A DNA stretch of 64,000 bases from Haemonchus contortus (lineage: Eukaryota > Nematoda > Chromadorea > Rhabditida > Trichostrongylidae). The stretch is taken from the NCBI GenBank assembly GCA_000469685.2, contig LS997563.1, positions 8,666,350 to 8,730,349 on the forward strand, in the 5' to 3' direction. The notes under the pieces were generated by a model. The model saw only the letters and a program-made list of their open reading frames with translations, had not been told where the DNA came from and searched no databases. Positions 35,189-48,247 of this stretch are shown in pieces. Position 1 is the first letter of the stretch; each line of letters starts with the position of its first letter. Position numbers and translations under genes: made by a program.

Positions 35189-38100
35189 ATGCGATTAGAA
35201 TGCGATGTGATGTTGATGAAGGCTAGTTGCGCTAGCGCATCGAAACCGTTGCCATCCAAATGTTGTAAAGGGATCGTGAGGCTCGGCAAAAGTAACACAA
35301 AGGTCAGCTCGTTTTGATTTTTCAATATTTTTTCATCGAAAGTGACTAGGGTGCATTATGATTCCACTATTACATGAGGATAGTCTGTGGGCGATGATCA
35401 ATCGCGTCTGACCATGAGTCATGCGCCTCGCATTCGATTCATTCAGCATCGTAGTGGCCTATTGAATGCGTATGTGGCCTATACAATGGCTTGCGGTGGC
35501 CAGCCTTCAGTGCTGGCCGATAGAAGGCTTGATTGGCCTAGGCGGATATCGAACCAATATTATATAGAACAGAGTTTTGCCAGGCTTCAGAACACATAAT
35601 CCATGTACATATATTGAGTGGCGTTCATTAGCTGAGCTTATAACTTGTCAGAAATCTAGAAATGTGCATTTATGGGGTTTTCACGTGAAAAAAAATGTAG
35701 ACGACGAAGACTCGAGCACTTGTTGAGTATTTCCTGTCGCTATAGCATGAGTGGCAGTTCTTTCGCCCATTCCCGTATAACAATGGAAGGTCCATACACA
35801 TGTGCATGATGAGCTCGGAGAAAATGTGTATTTTCAGGGTGGAAGTCGGTATTTGCTTCATGTGGCAACGCGACGTGATACCAAAGCTCCTCCCATTGAA
35901 GTGATTATTTCTCATCGTTTTTTTCTGCACTGTCATGACCGTTATGATTTTTTAGACCAAAATGTCTAACCGAATCTGTATTCGCGGATATTTTTCAGAT
36001 TTCCCCGAACAATGTTCGAGAAATGCATCTACAACGTATAGCTTCAGGTCGTGCTTCAATTGCCTTCAATAATCCCTCTATTTCGGTATTTATAATGAAA
36101 GTGAGTATCTTTTATTGTGAATTTTGCTGACTTATATGTATTGACTGCTTTTCTTTAGAGTAATCCAGCTCATCTACAGCGCTTCGTCCGTAATTTCCAG
36201 GACATATTGAAAGGGGATGATGTCTCTCTGAAATCTTTAGACAAGGTAAACTGAATCCTAAGAATCTGAAGTTGAAAATACAATTACCCCCATAAATCAC
36301 TATGTGTGTTTAGGTGAAGACGACAGATTTCAAAGTTCTACCCAAGAAATTGTCTGTCACGAAAAAGGAGGATTTGAGGGGAATCGTATACCCGTCATCA
36401 TTGGAAACATTGGAATTGATCTCCTTAGGTAATATTCAAAGCCGAACTTTTCTGGTGTAGTTTCTAGACGTTAGTAGGTTTGCTGGAGCATGCATTTTCG
36501 GAAGTTGCTATTGGTTCATAGTTCATGTACTACTGAATGCATACAAAAAGCTGCGCATTGGCAAGAAGAGTCGAAATATCCCTTGCGCATAGTGGTTCAT
36601 TATTATTGACACCGCTGTGATCTTGCAGGTATTGATAGCGTTGATTGTCGCTGGTTCTCGTTGCCAACACTCTATCAACTGGATCTATCTCGGAATCGTC
36701 TTGGGCAAGCATCGAATTTTGTGAAGTTGAAGCTTATTTCACGGCTAAGCAATCTTCGGGTCCTTTCTTTGGAAGATAATCAAATAGATGTGTTGCCAGT
36801 GAGTTTTTTTCGGCCCTTAATAGATTTCGATACGAAGCGAATAATATCTTTTTCACAAGGAAGTTTATGCTACTGCATCAAGCATTCTATGCATGTAATT
36901 TAAGGATGCGGCAGTTATTTTTGGGAATATAGGAGTTTAGATATCGCTCCAATCTATGTTACAAGGGCATTAATAGAGCTGTGTAGCAATAATATTCAAT
37001 TGACTTTCTTCTGAAAGAAATAGTTTCAGCCTCTGTTTTTTGATTGGCTTCCACATTCACTCGAAACCCTAAGTCTGGCTGTGAACCGTATCAAGTCTTT
37101 ACCCGGCTCCATTGTAAAAGTGAGGCACCTCAAAACTCTCGTCCTCAGTTTTAATGAGTTGAAGAGTTTACCAAGAGACGTAAGTCATCATTTTGATCAA
37201 TTTTTCTCTACTCTCATCATCAAAGTAGTTCTACCTTTGTCAAATATTTGAAATTTCAGATGTCCGACATGCAACTCAGAAACTTGTTTATTGACAACAA
37301 CCGCATTAGATTTCTACCTCATGATCTCAAAAGCCAAAGATTCGACAGGTTGGATTGTGATAATAACCCGATAGTGATCCCGTGAGTTCAATCGGAATTT
37401 CATTTGTCTTTCTTTGAAAAGCACCTCTTTGTTGTCATTCCATATTTACGGAAGAATTTCCCATATCGGATCCACACTTTTTTGTGTTTAGCTTGCCTCC
37501 TCCCAAGAAGGCTACGCTTTCGTCTCTTTCCGCGTTAGCATTTGCATCAGTGCGACGTTTCTCGTAAGTTTACATCCCCCTACTTTTTCATTCCATTACT
37601 CATTTGGGCTTTATGTAGTTTTATATTTCATAAAAGTCGGTTCCTTGGGAATGTTTGTGGAACTTCCGTCACTATTTCAACATGGAAATGGTCCTGTTGT
37701 AGAACAATTTTGATGGATGCTTTCAATAGAATAATGTCACTTCCTCCAAATTGTTGAAATTCAGCTGAATTTTTTTTACCTTACTTCTGAACTTTATTCT
37801 TTACTTCGTTGGTTACTTGAACGTTATGATTCTACACGATTTTGTTTGTATTTTATTCATGAAATCTATGGGTATCTGTTTGTCATATTTATCAAAAAAA
37901 GTAAATAGAATCATTTTCAGATTACCGGAGACTGTGCTTCCATGGGATTTGAAAATAATTGCCGACGAATTGATTGTGAAGTGCTCTAAATGTCGCCAGG
38001 TGAGATTGCTGTTTTTTCTCATATAGTTTGCTAGGGAAAGAGCAAGTCTTCAGTTCACTTCTCCGGCCCGGTTTCAGACAATTTTCGCAGCCGTTCAATA

Positions 38101-38482
38101 ATTAAGAACAGTGGGTACTTTTTTTCGGCTGAATATGATAGAACTGAGGGATGTAGTGAAAATTGCGACAGCCACGGCACGAAAATTTATTAAGAACACC
38201 GCTTCAACGATAGAATTATTTGTGTCACGGCTCGTCGGTGTATTCAAGCTTACCACTAGAAGAAGTGTAAAGGCATATTCATATTTGTGCACTCTATAAA
38301 AAGTTGGTCAAGCGTTGTCATTTCAGTGGGCGGCATCTCCGATGATCTCGTCGTGCTTTATATATGAAAAGATTGATTTTGCTATGGAGACAGATCGAAT
38401 GCACGTTGTAACGATGCATTGCCTGGCATGTCAAAAATGTGTTGTTCGCGTTGGAGGAGAAATAGTTAGGAACCTTTTATAA
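35189..38482 (+). CDS. lrr-1: LRR1 (PPIL5-type) leucine-rich-repeat substrate adaptor of CUL2 ligase, 409 aa
   Basis: Substrate-recognition subunit of the CRL2 ubiquitin ligase; in animals LRR1 unloads the replicative helicase at replication termination and targets Cdk inhibitors. Exons: 35189-35302, 35838-35900, 35999-36100, 36159-36245, 36314-36428, 36629-36798, 37030-37179, 37260-37381, 37492-37563, 37921-37999 and 38327-38482, all in phase. The N-terminal domain has LRR1-type KTTDFKVLP and LSVTKKEDL (about 123-145). Leucine-rich repeats follow at about 165-305: LYQLDLSRNRLG, LRVLSLEDNQIDVLP, LETLSLAVNRIKSLP, LKTLVLSFNELKSLP and LRNLFIDNNRIRFLP. The C-terminal domain is cysteine-rich (CSKC at 353-356; C390, C393, C396), as in human LRR1 (414 aa). 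A SINE sits in intron 1. The worm orthologue acts with CUL-2 (established for C. elegans). Confidence 0.94.
35400..35570 (-). repeat. SINE, copy 4, in intron 1 of lrr-1 (5' truncated)
   Basis: Minus-strand body of the family: tail ATGCGCCTCGCATTCG, the GTGGCCTATACAATGGCTTG block, GGCCAGC and GGCCTAGGCGGATATCGAAC. It stops near the B box, so the A-box head is lost. It lies wholly inside the 535-base first intron and antisense to the gene. Confidence 0.75.
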
Positions 38483-39750
38483 GGCGTGTTCAATACGGTA
38501 ACTTCTAGTTAGCTTCTTTTTCATTCACTAAGATTGGGCAGTTGAAAAATTCACTTCATTTAACAGCTGAACACTTCTTTCTCTATGTCAGGACTGCTTT
38601 TTAAATTATTGTCTTTCTCATCCGATGTATCTTATAATTCTTGCCGTTGTACTTCTTGATGTAGTAACACTTGACCATGGAGTTACTTTCAAGTTTTCAT
38701 ATTATCACGGGAAGTTCTATCCTTATCAGTTCATATTATTGCTACAACTGGTTGAAAAAGGTATTATTTATTTGATTAAATTAAAGACACCACTTGATGA
38801 CATCACTACGTTTGTAATTCCTATGTGTAATCAGATCTTGTGCATTTTTTTTCGCATAATATTTTCCACTTAATTTATTCCTTTGAAATTGTTGACTTTG
38901 TGCATTAACCTTTTCTCTAGTGTGCTCTCGAATTTTCTGGTGCTTATGCCAATTATATGTGACAGGCCAAATGTGTTACACTACCTTTGAACCAAGATTG
39001 TGATAAAAATGATAATTATCTGTTTATTTGGTCTTTTTTTCCAAGAAGAATGTGTTTATGCCACACTTATACGTTACTATCGTATGATATCACTTTTATG
39101 AACGAGGGGCTGCTACCCGGAGGCAATAAAAAGTGCTTCTGCCCTAATCCCACAGGAATTTACCTACTCTGAAAACACTTATGTGACGATACTAGTCCGT
39201 TTCTCCGGTTTTCTATAGGTGGGATATACCGTTGAGGAGGGGGGGGGGGGTTGAGGGGTTGACTGCTCGGTGGAGTGGACCTGTGTCAAATAAAAAAGGA
39301 AGAGGTGAAACACAGCAGTTTATACTTTCCAAACAGAGCGTAATCCAATGCTGAGAAATTCATTCGGGATCGATTCGGTTGGTAGCTTATTGGTAGCTTA
39401 GTTCTGGGAAGTATTTAACCTAAACCCAAACCTAAACCTAAAACCATAGAATTATAATGATCGAAAAAAAACGCTCCTCCATACCTTTTCGTCTTTCGTC
39501 TTTCATCAGCATTAGGTCTTCCAGACCGTTTCAAACTCTATATTTACTTGGAAAGTGCTATTGTTTTGTATGGTGACAGTAGGTGTAACTGAGTTTTGAT
39601 GCAAACAGGTCGCTGTCCCTGGTTAGAATGAATTAAATTTTATCGATCAATGATGCTAGGTAGGTATTCGAGCATGTATTAGCCATTCTGATGGGAAATC
39701 AGTGAGGAAATAAAGACATGTAGCCGCAAAGATGTTCTTTTTTAATAGGT
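38483..39750. other. Interval between LRR1 and DUF1308 genes
   Basis: AT-rich, with a G-rich run (39234-39258) and degenerate AACCTAAA units at 39416-39440. No exon chain was found. A TTTTTTAATAG acceptor ends two bases before the next start codon. Confidence 0.4.
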
Positions 39751-42700
39751 ATGTCATCCGACGAAGATTTACCAGCTCTTCTTAGTGGTAGACTCGAATC
39801 GGCTCGTTCATTAGAACAACAACTTCATGGAAAGCAATATTCATCAATACAAGGAGTTAGCAAACTACGTAATCGACTTGCAAGCGAACTAAAATTCCTT
39901 GAAGGGGTGAGTTCCTAGTGGTCTTTCGAACCCTTCTATTCAATTGAATACTGCTAGGCGCCTCTCTCATAGTCATCTGATATGTACTAGTCCGTTCCTA
40001 TGATTGTAAGTACAGAAAGGGACTTGGGTCTGCCCTTCGCGTTCGTCACAGAACCATTCCTTTAGGGTCTTAGGCTGGTAGCAGGATTCACTGAGTAAGA
40101 ATTTGGCCGTACCTCGGTGTTGATTTTTGGAAGAGAGTACAGGTATGGTAAGAAAGTACTAACTATATAAATGATTGTGAGTGAGTACTAGAAATGAAGT
40201 TCCTGCGGTGATCTAACGCTGTACCACGGACCATTTCTGTTTCCCAAAATGCAATAAATATCATTCAAGGTTTTTTTATTTGATTCACAGCAATTTCTTA
40301 TGTATCATTCACTTGAGATCGAATCCGGCAAGACACCTCTGGAAAGAAAGTACATAGAAACAAGCAATGTGACTCATTTTGAAAATATTGTCTCTGGTAT
40401 TCAACGATTTCATGGAGTTCAGGCTGTTTTCCACACATTTTCTATACTTGATCCAGAGACGGATTCGTGAGTTACGCTCTACACTTTCTACTTACTTTGA
40501 TTTTATTGACATTTTCTTTTGCGGCATGATCGTGTTTGTGAACATTCTCAGTTTGAACCCATAACACTGAGTCCATATGGGTCTGTAGGTTCCTAGCGAC
40601 CGGGAGACCTTTACCTTGACTTTTCATTGTGATCTTCTCAAACTCATATATTATTCTCTTGATTCAGGTCACTCGAGGGAGATAATGAGGTTAGGGGGCT
40701 TGCAGATCTGTGTTTTACAACCTATTTATGATCTTATTTTCTTTTTATCTTCAACAAATCCTGCATTGATAAGACTTATAGAGAAGCAAATACATGTAAT
40801 GATAGAAACATGTGATTTTCAATACATTTAGGACTAAATCTACAGTCGTACTCAACAATTTTCTTCATATCTGCATCTGCTGCTGTGACCTGAGTAGAAA
40901 ATCATCCTGCTCAAAATAGTTTCGCCAACATTATTGTTTCAGGGTTTTGAAACATACTGTGGATATCGTTGCAAAGAAAGGCAATCAATGGGTATGTTCG
41001 CTAGATTATCTTTGAAAAAATACTTATTCTTACTTGCTTATCAGTCGATTGTGCACTGCGTGTCCTACAGTAAAAAGAATGTGTCCTCGTGGGATGTAGT
41101 GATTTGTCAAGCCATAAGTAAGAGGGGAGTAGAATTTCCATGCTGCGAACAACTGCTTGAGCAGTTTTTAGTCTCTCGATCAGTCGACATGTATGAAAAT
41201 CAGTTACAGTGCCCTTAACTCGGAAGGAGTTTTTAGGTAAAAGTTATTTCTCGATCAGCAAAAGGTATCTGTATGGACTGGTTAACTGGCAGCTCCAGGA
41301 ATATTTTTGAACAGGCTGATACTTACTTAAACGTGAGATTACTTTTTTACTTCTATAATATTCATTCTCAATACAACCTGAAGTTCGGACTTTCCATGGC
41401 TACCTCTTGAACTTGTCCCTTTCAGATGGCAGCGCTCTTCCAAAGGAATTTTCGTCCGCCTGAAGTTGTATTCGAGTTTGTAGCTGGGGTACCTGATGCG
41501 ATGGCGTCAAAGTTGAGATCTATTGGAGTAACCGTGATAGGGGAAGAGGTGCTTTTATTGGTTCAGAATTTGAGCTATTAATTAAAAGATCACCCACATG
41601 GGAAGCGCATGAAAGTTTAACTGTAAAAATACTGAATTAAATGTCTATCGCAATTCTGGAGTTTAGGTTCCAATTGATTCAATTACCAAAGTGCCAGAAG
41701 ACTTTATGGAAATGTTGATGAATGACGTTGAAGAAAATGACAGAGTGCCAGCAAATGGCGCCGAGCTGTCACGACCTCCACCTATTAACTTGGATGTATC
41801 GGCTGTTTTCGTCCTAATCTCGAATATGACCCATGAAAATGGCACAAATCATGTGTAGGTTAAGTTTTTATTACTGTTTAGCAAGGATACATAGTTCGAG
41901 TCAAAAACGTTCATCTCTCGAACTCACGCGTAATAGGAAGTGGCGTCTCAGCCGCTGTTTTAACTTACCTTTTATGGATTGTTGAAGCGTGCGATTGCAA
42001 AGCGGCTAAACTGAAAAGGGTTGAGTAGAGATTTTTTTTTGCAAACAAGACAGAACCAAGTTGAAACATATACATACATAATCATAGACTACCAAAAATT
42101 CGTTGGATAAGACTCTTTGAAACTTTACTAATCTCTTTATATGGCTTGTTATTATTGTTATTACTGGAGAGTTGCTAGTAAGGTATATCTTTTCGTTTTG
42201 GAAACCATACTGCCTTTTCGCAGATTCGACAGCGTGCTGCTTTCTCAACAAGCGGAGATGGAGCGAAAAACCCCTGCTAGGAAGCAGCTTTTGAGCCAAA
42301 TTGAAGGTTCGGTCTTTCAAATTCAACGACTGTAGAAGTTCTGATCATGCTCTTTACCCGATGGTATATTATGTCTGTATGGCCATTCGATCTGATTGTG
42401 AGTAATAATTCCAAAGTGGTTACTTTTAATTGCTGGTTGAAGAAGAGCGTGAAGTTCTGGTGGGGTTGGTAGCTGTTGGATAAATGAACCGTAGAGGACA
42501 CCGCTATGGAAATTTGATGTCTTCCTATGACCAGGTTCTGGATTTGGGGCCAGGTCTTCCGACTTTTCCTAAATCAGTTATTGCTTGATGGCAATGTGGT
42601 GGTTTTCGTACAGCAAACAAAGTCCTGTGCAACTTAGCCCACTGCTTTATGCACTTCACTCTTCACGTATTTTCCATAAGCGAGCAATTATACTAGTTGA

Positions 42701-43935
42701 ATATGTGAAATGGTTATACATTTTCAGGTAGAGATTGGATAATCTGCCGTACGGCCTATGATTCTGTCCGTGACATACTGAGTACGGTAGGAGGAGAATC
42801 GGAAAAGAAACGTATGGAAGAATTGTTCTCAAAAGTTCGGTTAGTCGAAGATGCTGTGTCAGAGAAAACAACCACACTCAAACCTTCGGATCGGATCAAC
42901 CAGCGAAGTTTGGTGGGTTACTAATGTCTTCTGCAAAATTAGGTATCAAGTAATTACTACTGAGATGAGTACAATTTTTCGAGCTCAATTTCTTATCAGT
43001 GCTGTGAAGGTTATGTTCGATGCTGTGGTGATTGTGTCAATATTCAATGTTTCAGATCATATTTGGGTCAGGCGACTACTACAGAGCTGTCACTGCAACT
43101 GCTAATAAGCATTTCGTATCTTCCGCTTATCATCAGGTATATTTCGTGACCATCGACGATTCGTTAAAAAAGAACGAAACAGGTTGGGAGCAAACTCTTC
43201 AGTTAGTTCAGGCAGCCTCCCTATTCACGAAGCGCCTGGGCCTTTCCGAATGATTACAGCATTTAATTGGTATGGGTAGGGAGCGCATGGATTTTCTTTC
43301 AGAGGCTCTTGCTTAATTTTTGCTCTTTGGGTAGAATGGGGCTTTGATATTTTTTTGTGTTGGGTACCTCTACCTACACCATGGCGCGTCGCACGCTTCC
43401 TCTGAGGATCGTTTGACGCTTGAGAGGGTGAAGTAGTTTAGCACCTGAAGTGCCTTCGCAGCGATGTTGGGATAGAAACTCATTCTTGGTAAAAAAGTCG
43501 AGGCGGATAAGGAAATGGGAAGGGAAAATGTGAGGAAGTGAAGGAATTAGTAAAGAGAATCAAGGAGGGAAGGTTCAATTTCATTTCGGATTGCGCTGGA
43601 GGTTCCTATTTTCAAATGGCCTCTGGCTTCGCAGTAACCTGATCGATCCCAATTGGATAGAAGGCTCGACGGGGTGGATAATCTCGGCTGGACTAGAGAC
43701 TGAGAGTGGTGGAGGGTTTCCTGACCTTTACAGGATTCGAAACTCGGATCACCTAAGTAGTTGAGCCGTTAAATACCATTACCACTTCAATCAATTTAAA
43801 ATTAAATATGGATGAAATTTAAAACATTTTACTCTGTACTCTGAAAATCTACATCTTATTCAGGGTGTGTCTTTCGATGTTATACTTCACGAATCACGAG
43901 CTCTCAGTGAACAAAAAGAACTGCCACCTGCTTAA
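39751..43935 (+). CDS. UPF0415 / DUF1308 protein (C7orf25 family), probable PIN-like fold, 416 aa
   Basis: Orthologue of the conserved eukaryotic C7orf25 family (DUF1308). Exons: 39751-39906, 40291-40466, 40668-40709, 40943-40991, 41237-41332, 41426-41548, 41667-41854, 42224-42306, 42728-42912, 43056-43136 and 43864-43935 (stop TAA), all in phase. Family hallmarks in order: RLASELKFLEG (about 42-52), TSNVTHFENIV, VDIVAKKGNQWVKVISRSAKG (split over exons 4 and 5), FEQADTYL, PPEVVFEFVAGVPDAMA, INLDVSAVFVLIS (about 254-266) and IIFGSGDYYRAVTATANKHF (about 367-386). Human C7orf25 is 421 aa. The NLDVSA strand and the GSGD segment look like the acidic positions of a PIN-type nuclease core; activity is inference only. 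The third exon boundary (40709) was chosen because it keeps phase; an earlier donor at 40689 does not. Intron 10 (727 bases) carries a tRNA-like repeat. Confidence 0.92.
43420..43790 (-). repeat. Possible tRNA-like repeat of a second type, intron 10 of the DUF1308 gene
   Basis: On the minus strand, AGTGGTAATGGTATTTAACG is followed by GAGTTTCGAATCCTG, resembling A- and B-box spacing of a tRNA-type promoter. A body with similarities to the main SINE (GGATAATCTCGG, TTCCTATTTTCAAATGGCC) extends upstream. It is too diverged from the main family for a firm call. Confidence 0.35.
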
Positions 43936-44756
43936 TTAAATAGATTTCTATTGGGCAGAATTGGTCATTCAATGAAACCTCCGGTGTAGCACACAAAGTG
44001 TTGTTTTTAAAAATAGTTCTGCAAAGTTTTAATACATGCTTGTTAATATTAATATTTAACTCTTTAACGATTGTCTAGTACATAGCAGAGGTTGCCTTTG
44101 TATGCTGTTTCTCGCCCAAATGATAAATATACGGTTATATGAAAGTTTTATTGAACTGTGTGAGGATATCTTGCTTCGAAGGATCACATCCTTTTTTGGA
44201 AATACCCGTGAGTTTTGCTGTTGTCTGAATTTTCATTTTTGTTTTTTGCTATTCACCAATAGATTCTTGTCGGCTGTTCTTTTTCAAAACTTCTTATCCG
44301 ATTCTGATTTACCTCGGATTAGAGTAAATCACGAGAACAAAGATTTGGGTCGAATAACATTTCGAAGAGATCTTAGGAATAGTGGTATTCAATGTTTGGG
44401 AAGCTGTTGAATTTCTTGATTACGCCACGTACTCTGCTCATTTGAGGCATTTACTTCAGGCGATAATGTAGGTCAAGTACAGAGTTGAATAGGGCGACTT
44501 TCTTCTCTGAGTGTTCTACCTAAAGTTCCTTACGTAATACTCAGCTTTCACTTTCACTGCTTTTGAATTTACTCTGTATTTTTATGTATTTACGATTATT
44601 CTTAGACTTGCTGGTTACTCTGGTCGGCTAACCGTCACCTATAGGCTCCTATTTCGATGGTTCTACACTTAAAGAAGATCTCATGCCGAGATTTTTTCCG
44701 ATTTCAGCGGAAGTACTGAGTTTAGCTGTTGAAGAAACCGCTGAAGTACCATAGAT

Positions 44757-47700
44757 ATGGGTAAAGGAGCACCAACTCAAAGGGCACGGGTGATCGACTG
44801 TCGTCAAGATGCTGTTCGAGCTGTTAGGTACAACGGTGAGTTACTGCCTCATCATAACCTCTGTTCTTACTTGAAAGAGAAATTCAAAAATTTGAGTCTC
44901 GAATTGTAAGTTTTCAAGCTTTTTTTGAAAAAAAAAAACAGTCCGGAGAATTCTTCCTTATTATAAGGGCGGGTCTCCTGTCTACATTTACGAAAAGAAG
45001 TTAATGGAGTGGCAGCCAATAAAAATGAATCCGACTAACGCTAAAAAGTTCATCCCTCTGACGAAATTCACCATACAGAATGTTGTTTGGAATACTCTCA
45101 TTCCAGTCGATGGTAATTACTGCATGACTTGCGGTAGTGATAAATCTGTCAAACTATGGAATCCAATCAAGGGCTCATTGTTGAAGACTTACACTGGAAC
45201 AGGAAATGAGGTAAGTTTTTTATAATCTGCTAGGAGCAATGCTGAGATTGAGGAAAGGCTAGGATATAGGCGCCCAAGGCTGATAATGAAGGGTTGCATA
45301 CTTATGGCTTCGTTGGGTTTGCATGGATTGATAGCTTTCACTCTTTCTCTTGCTCTCTTTTCTTGACTTGTTCCTTTCCATTCTTTTCTCTTTTATTTCG
45401 TCCTACGCTGTTACCTTTCTTCTTTTCTTTTTTAATTTTAGATGGATTCATTACGAATTCAATCAGTTTTATGTTTGATTCGATTAGGTATTTGATGTGG
45501 CATCATCGTCAGACAACTCTCAATTGGCAGCTGGTGGGGCCGACAAATGTCTCACAGTGTTTGATGTAGAAACTGGTAAGATACTACGCAGGTGGAGAGC
45601 ACATGCCGGTGAGTTCTGTCCTAATTATGTATTTATTCTTGAAAAATCAGCAGAATTCTGTGAATGAGACTGGGAAAAACAGATTTATCTTCCATTTAGA
45701 CTTATTTTAACTTTCTTAGATATGTCTAAAATATTCCATTCAAATTATTTTTTCTGATCATTATATGTGAACATTGCTATTTACCTGAAGTGTTATATTC
45801 AGCTCGGGTGAATGCGGTCGCTTTCAACGAGGAGTCAAATATGGTGTTCTCCGGATCGACAGACTGTACTATGCAAGCATTTGATAATAGAAGCCGCAGT
45901 GATAAAGCGATACAGGTTAGCTTTAGGCAAATTCCGAAGACAGTTCGAGGTACTGTGTTCAATCCCCATTTTCTACGCGCTCAGCTGTATTGATTTGATA
46001 GTATGTGTATGATTGGGTGAAAAGGTTTGTGTGAGATTTAAGGTTCGGAGAGCTCAGTTAGCTCTGGGAATTTCCAAGAATTTCTCAAAGTTACTTTATG
46101 GCAATTTGAACATTTTGAAATAGTTGTGTTGGCTAAAAACAAACATTCAATGCCTTGTTTCTCTGATAAACAAGAACAGTATGTCGCAATCACTGGGGTG
46201 GCTACCTTCTCGCTAATCCGTTCAGGCAACTTTTGTGTCCACCTTGTCATGGTCAATTATAGTGTCCCTCAAAGAAGATAGAACTATGCTCTGGGTAAAG
46301 AGCCTCGCTGAATACCCTGAACTTAATTAAACGGACGACCGCTTACCTTCAAGACGCCAATTGCGAGTGGAATGCATGGCGCACTCCGTGAGGTTTGGCT
46401 CCTGGCTCTGCCTTTATTACCACGTGCAGCTTTTGGAGGCACTATAATCTCAGCGGCTGCGAAAGCTCTGGTTCAATTCTCAGCATGACCAAAGGCTCCT
46501 TTTTTGCCCCTGCTTTCAATCGACGTCTTTTTTCCATGAAAAAGTGCTCATACTAATAACTAGTATCAGGGGTCATCGATCCAGCAGTAGCTCATAGTTT
46601 CATTGGCTCCGCATCCATAAGTATGTATAGTTTAGATTTTCAATGAGGCAACTGACAGTGTGCTCAGTATAGATATCAACGGTGGCGAGATCGTCGCTGG
46701 TTCAGCAGATGCCAATTATCGACTATACAGTATTAGGCAAGGAAATGTGAGTTTTCCATTGGTCCTACATGGAATTTCACAGAATCATTCTCGTAACATC
46801 GATCCTAGCGAAAATTCTAGCAGTACTTCATTATTTGTTTTATTAATTTTGTCTGTAGCTACGCGTATTCGTGTCGCTTGATCCTAAACCGGATTGAAAG
46901 GGGGAGTGAAAAAAACTAGCCCTCAATGGTAATTTAGAAGACACAAAGTACCGTAGTTAGTGCAATAAAAAATTCTCCCAGCTTAGTGACTTCAGGGATA
47001 GAACAAGGACCATCTTTTTTGCGAGTAGATCACCTATTTTCCAGAAAAAGGGGATGATGTGATTTATATGGGAACGTAAAGGGCCTAGTAAGCTCTACTT
47101 TGAACACCTGTTCAACTTTTTTCCCTTTCAAAGCCACCTTGTACCACCACAGTTTCCCGCTTGCGATTCGGAATAATGAAAAATTTTTTCTCCCTTCATC
47201 CTCTCCCTTCCGTCCACCCTTGACCTCCCTCCCCTTTGCCCACACCGACAGGGGTTTCTATTGAGTGAATAATATGTCGCTTCCCTAGCCATGGTGATCG
47301 ACATTTTCGCTTAAATAAGTGCTCTCAGGTACACATCGACTTTATGGGCGAAAGTGTAAACTGCGTTCATATAACACCGGATTCAAACTGTGTACTTGCG
47401 TCAGTTCAAGATGGAAACATACGGCTCATGGATAAAGTGAATGGAAAAATGCTGGCCAGGTAATCTTTTTGCTTACTTCTTTGCTGAACGGTATTGAAGA
47501 GTGAAATTAAAATAATGGTACGTGGAGTCATTACTATCGACGTGATCAGGGTTGATTCCAAAATCCATCAGTTCTGAAGGTTTGCTGTTTGTCTCTAAAC
47601 TCGCTTAAAGTGTTCATGCGGCCTTGATAGTTAGTTGAGCTTGGTAGTTATCAAACGCCCATTCAATCACTTCTATGATTCTGATTGGAAGTTTCATGCG

Positions 47701-48163
47701 TGGCGCATCTCGATGAGAGTGATCGATGGAATGCAATTTTTTCGTCTTGCTTGTACAGATGCAAAAATTTCACATCTGTACCTATTTTAGCTATACTGGT
47801 CATAAAAATACTGAATACAAAGTGGATAGCTGCGTCATGGCCTCCATAGAAGAAGTGGTATCGGGTTCCGAAGACGGATTTGTCTATGTGTGGAGGTCGG
47901 TCATTTGCAATATATATTCGGGAGGCACCAACCACAGTACAGTAAACTAGACGATTCCCAGGATTTCGAGGATTTTCGAGTCATTGGGACTCTAAGTGAG
48001 CCTTTTCAGTCTGCTTGACAGTAATGTGATAGCAAAACTGGAGCATCCATCTAAAGTGGTTCACTCGTTATCGGCTCATCCGAAGAAGCAGCATCTTTTG
48101 ACAGCCGCCGGACAACTCGTTTATTTATGGGTGGCGAAGAACGATGAGGATTTCGAGTGCTGA
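44757..48163 (+). CDS. WD40 scaffold WDR83 / MORG1, 305 aa
   Basis: WD40-repeat beta-propeller; the vertebrate protein scaffolds ERK and mTORC1 signalling and also associates with the spliceosome. Exons: 44757-44835, 45107-45210, 45488-45608, 45803-45915, 46636-46746, 47329-47459, 47791-47895 and 48010-48163 (stop TGA), all in phase. The family-typical sequence is clear: DCRQDAVRAVRYNVDGNYC (about 14-32), MTCGSDKSVKLWNPIKGSLL, DKCLTVFDVETGKI, FNEESNMVFSGSTDC, GEIVAGSADANYRLY, YTGHKNTEYKVDSCV, GSEDGFVYVW and a final LTAAGQLVYLWV. Human WDR83 is 315 aa with the same order. A TTTCAG acceptor ends at 44707, giving a candidate 49-base trans-spliced leader. A polyadenylation hexamer follows at 48248. 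Confidence 0.94.
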
Positions 48164-48247
48164 CGTCTGGACTAGAAAATGCTCTGCTCTTATTTTTTTT
48201 TGTTGATATTTTTTTTGTTGATGACACCTGCTGCTCCTCTCATTAAT

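Noticed and set aside
40690..40831. Earlier donor GAG|GTTAGG (40689) for exon 3 of the DUF1308 gene
   Set aside because: It puts the next exon out of frame with the family sequence; the later CT|GTGTTT donor keeps it.
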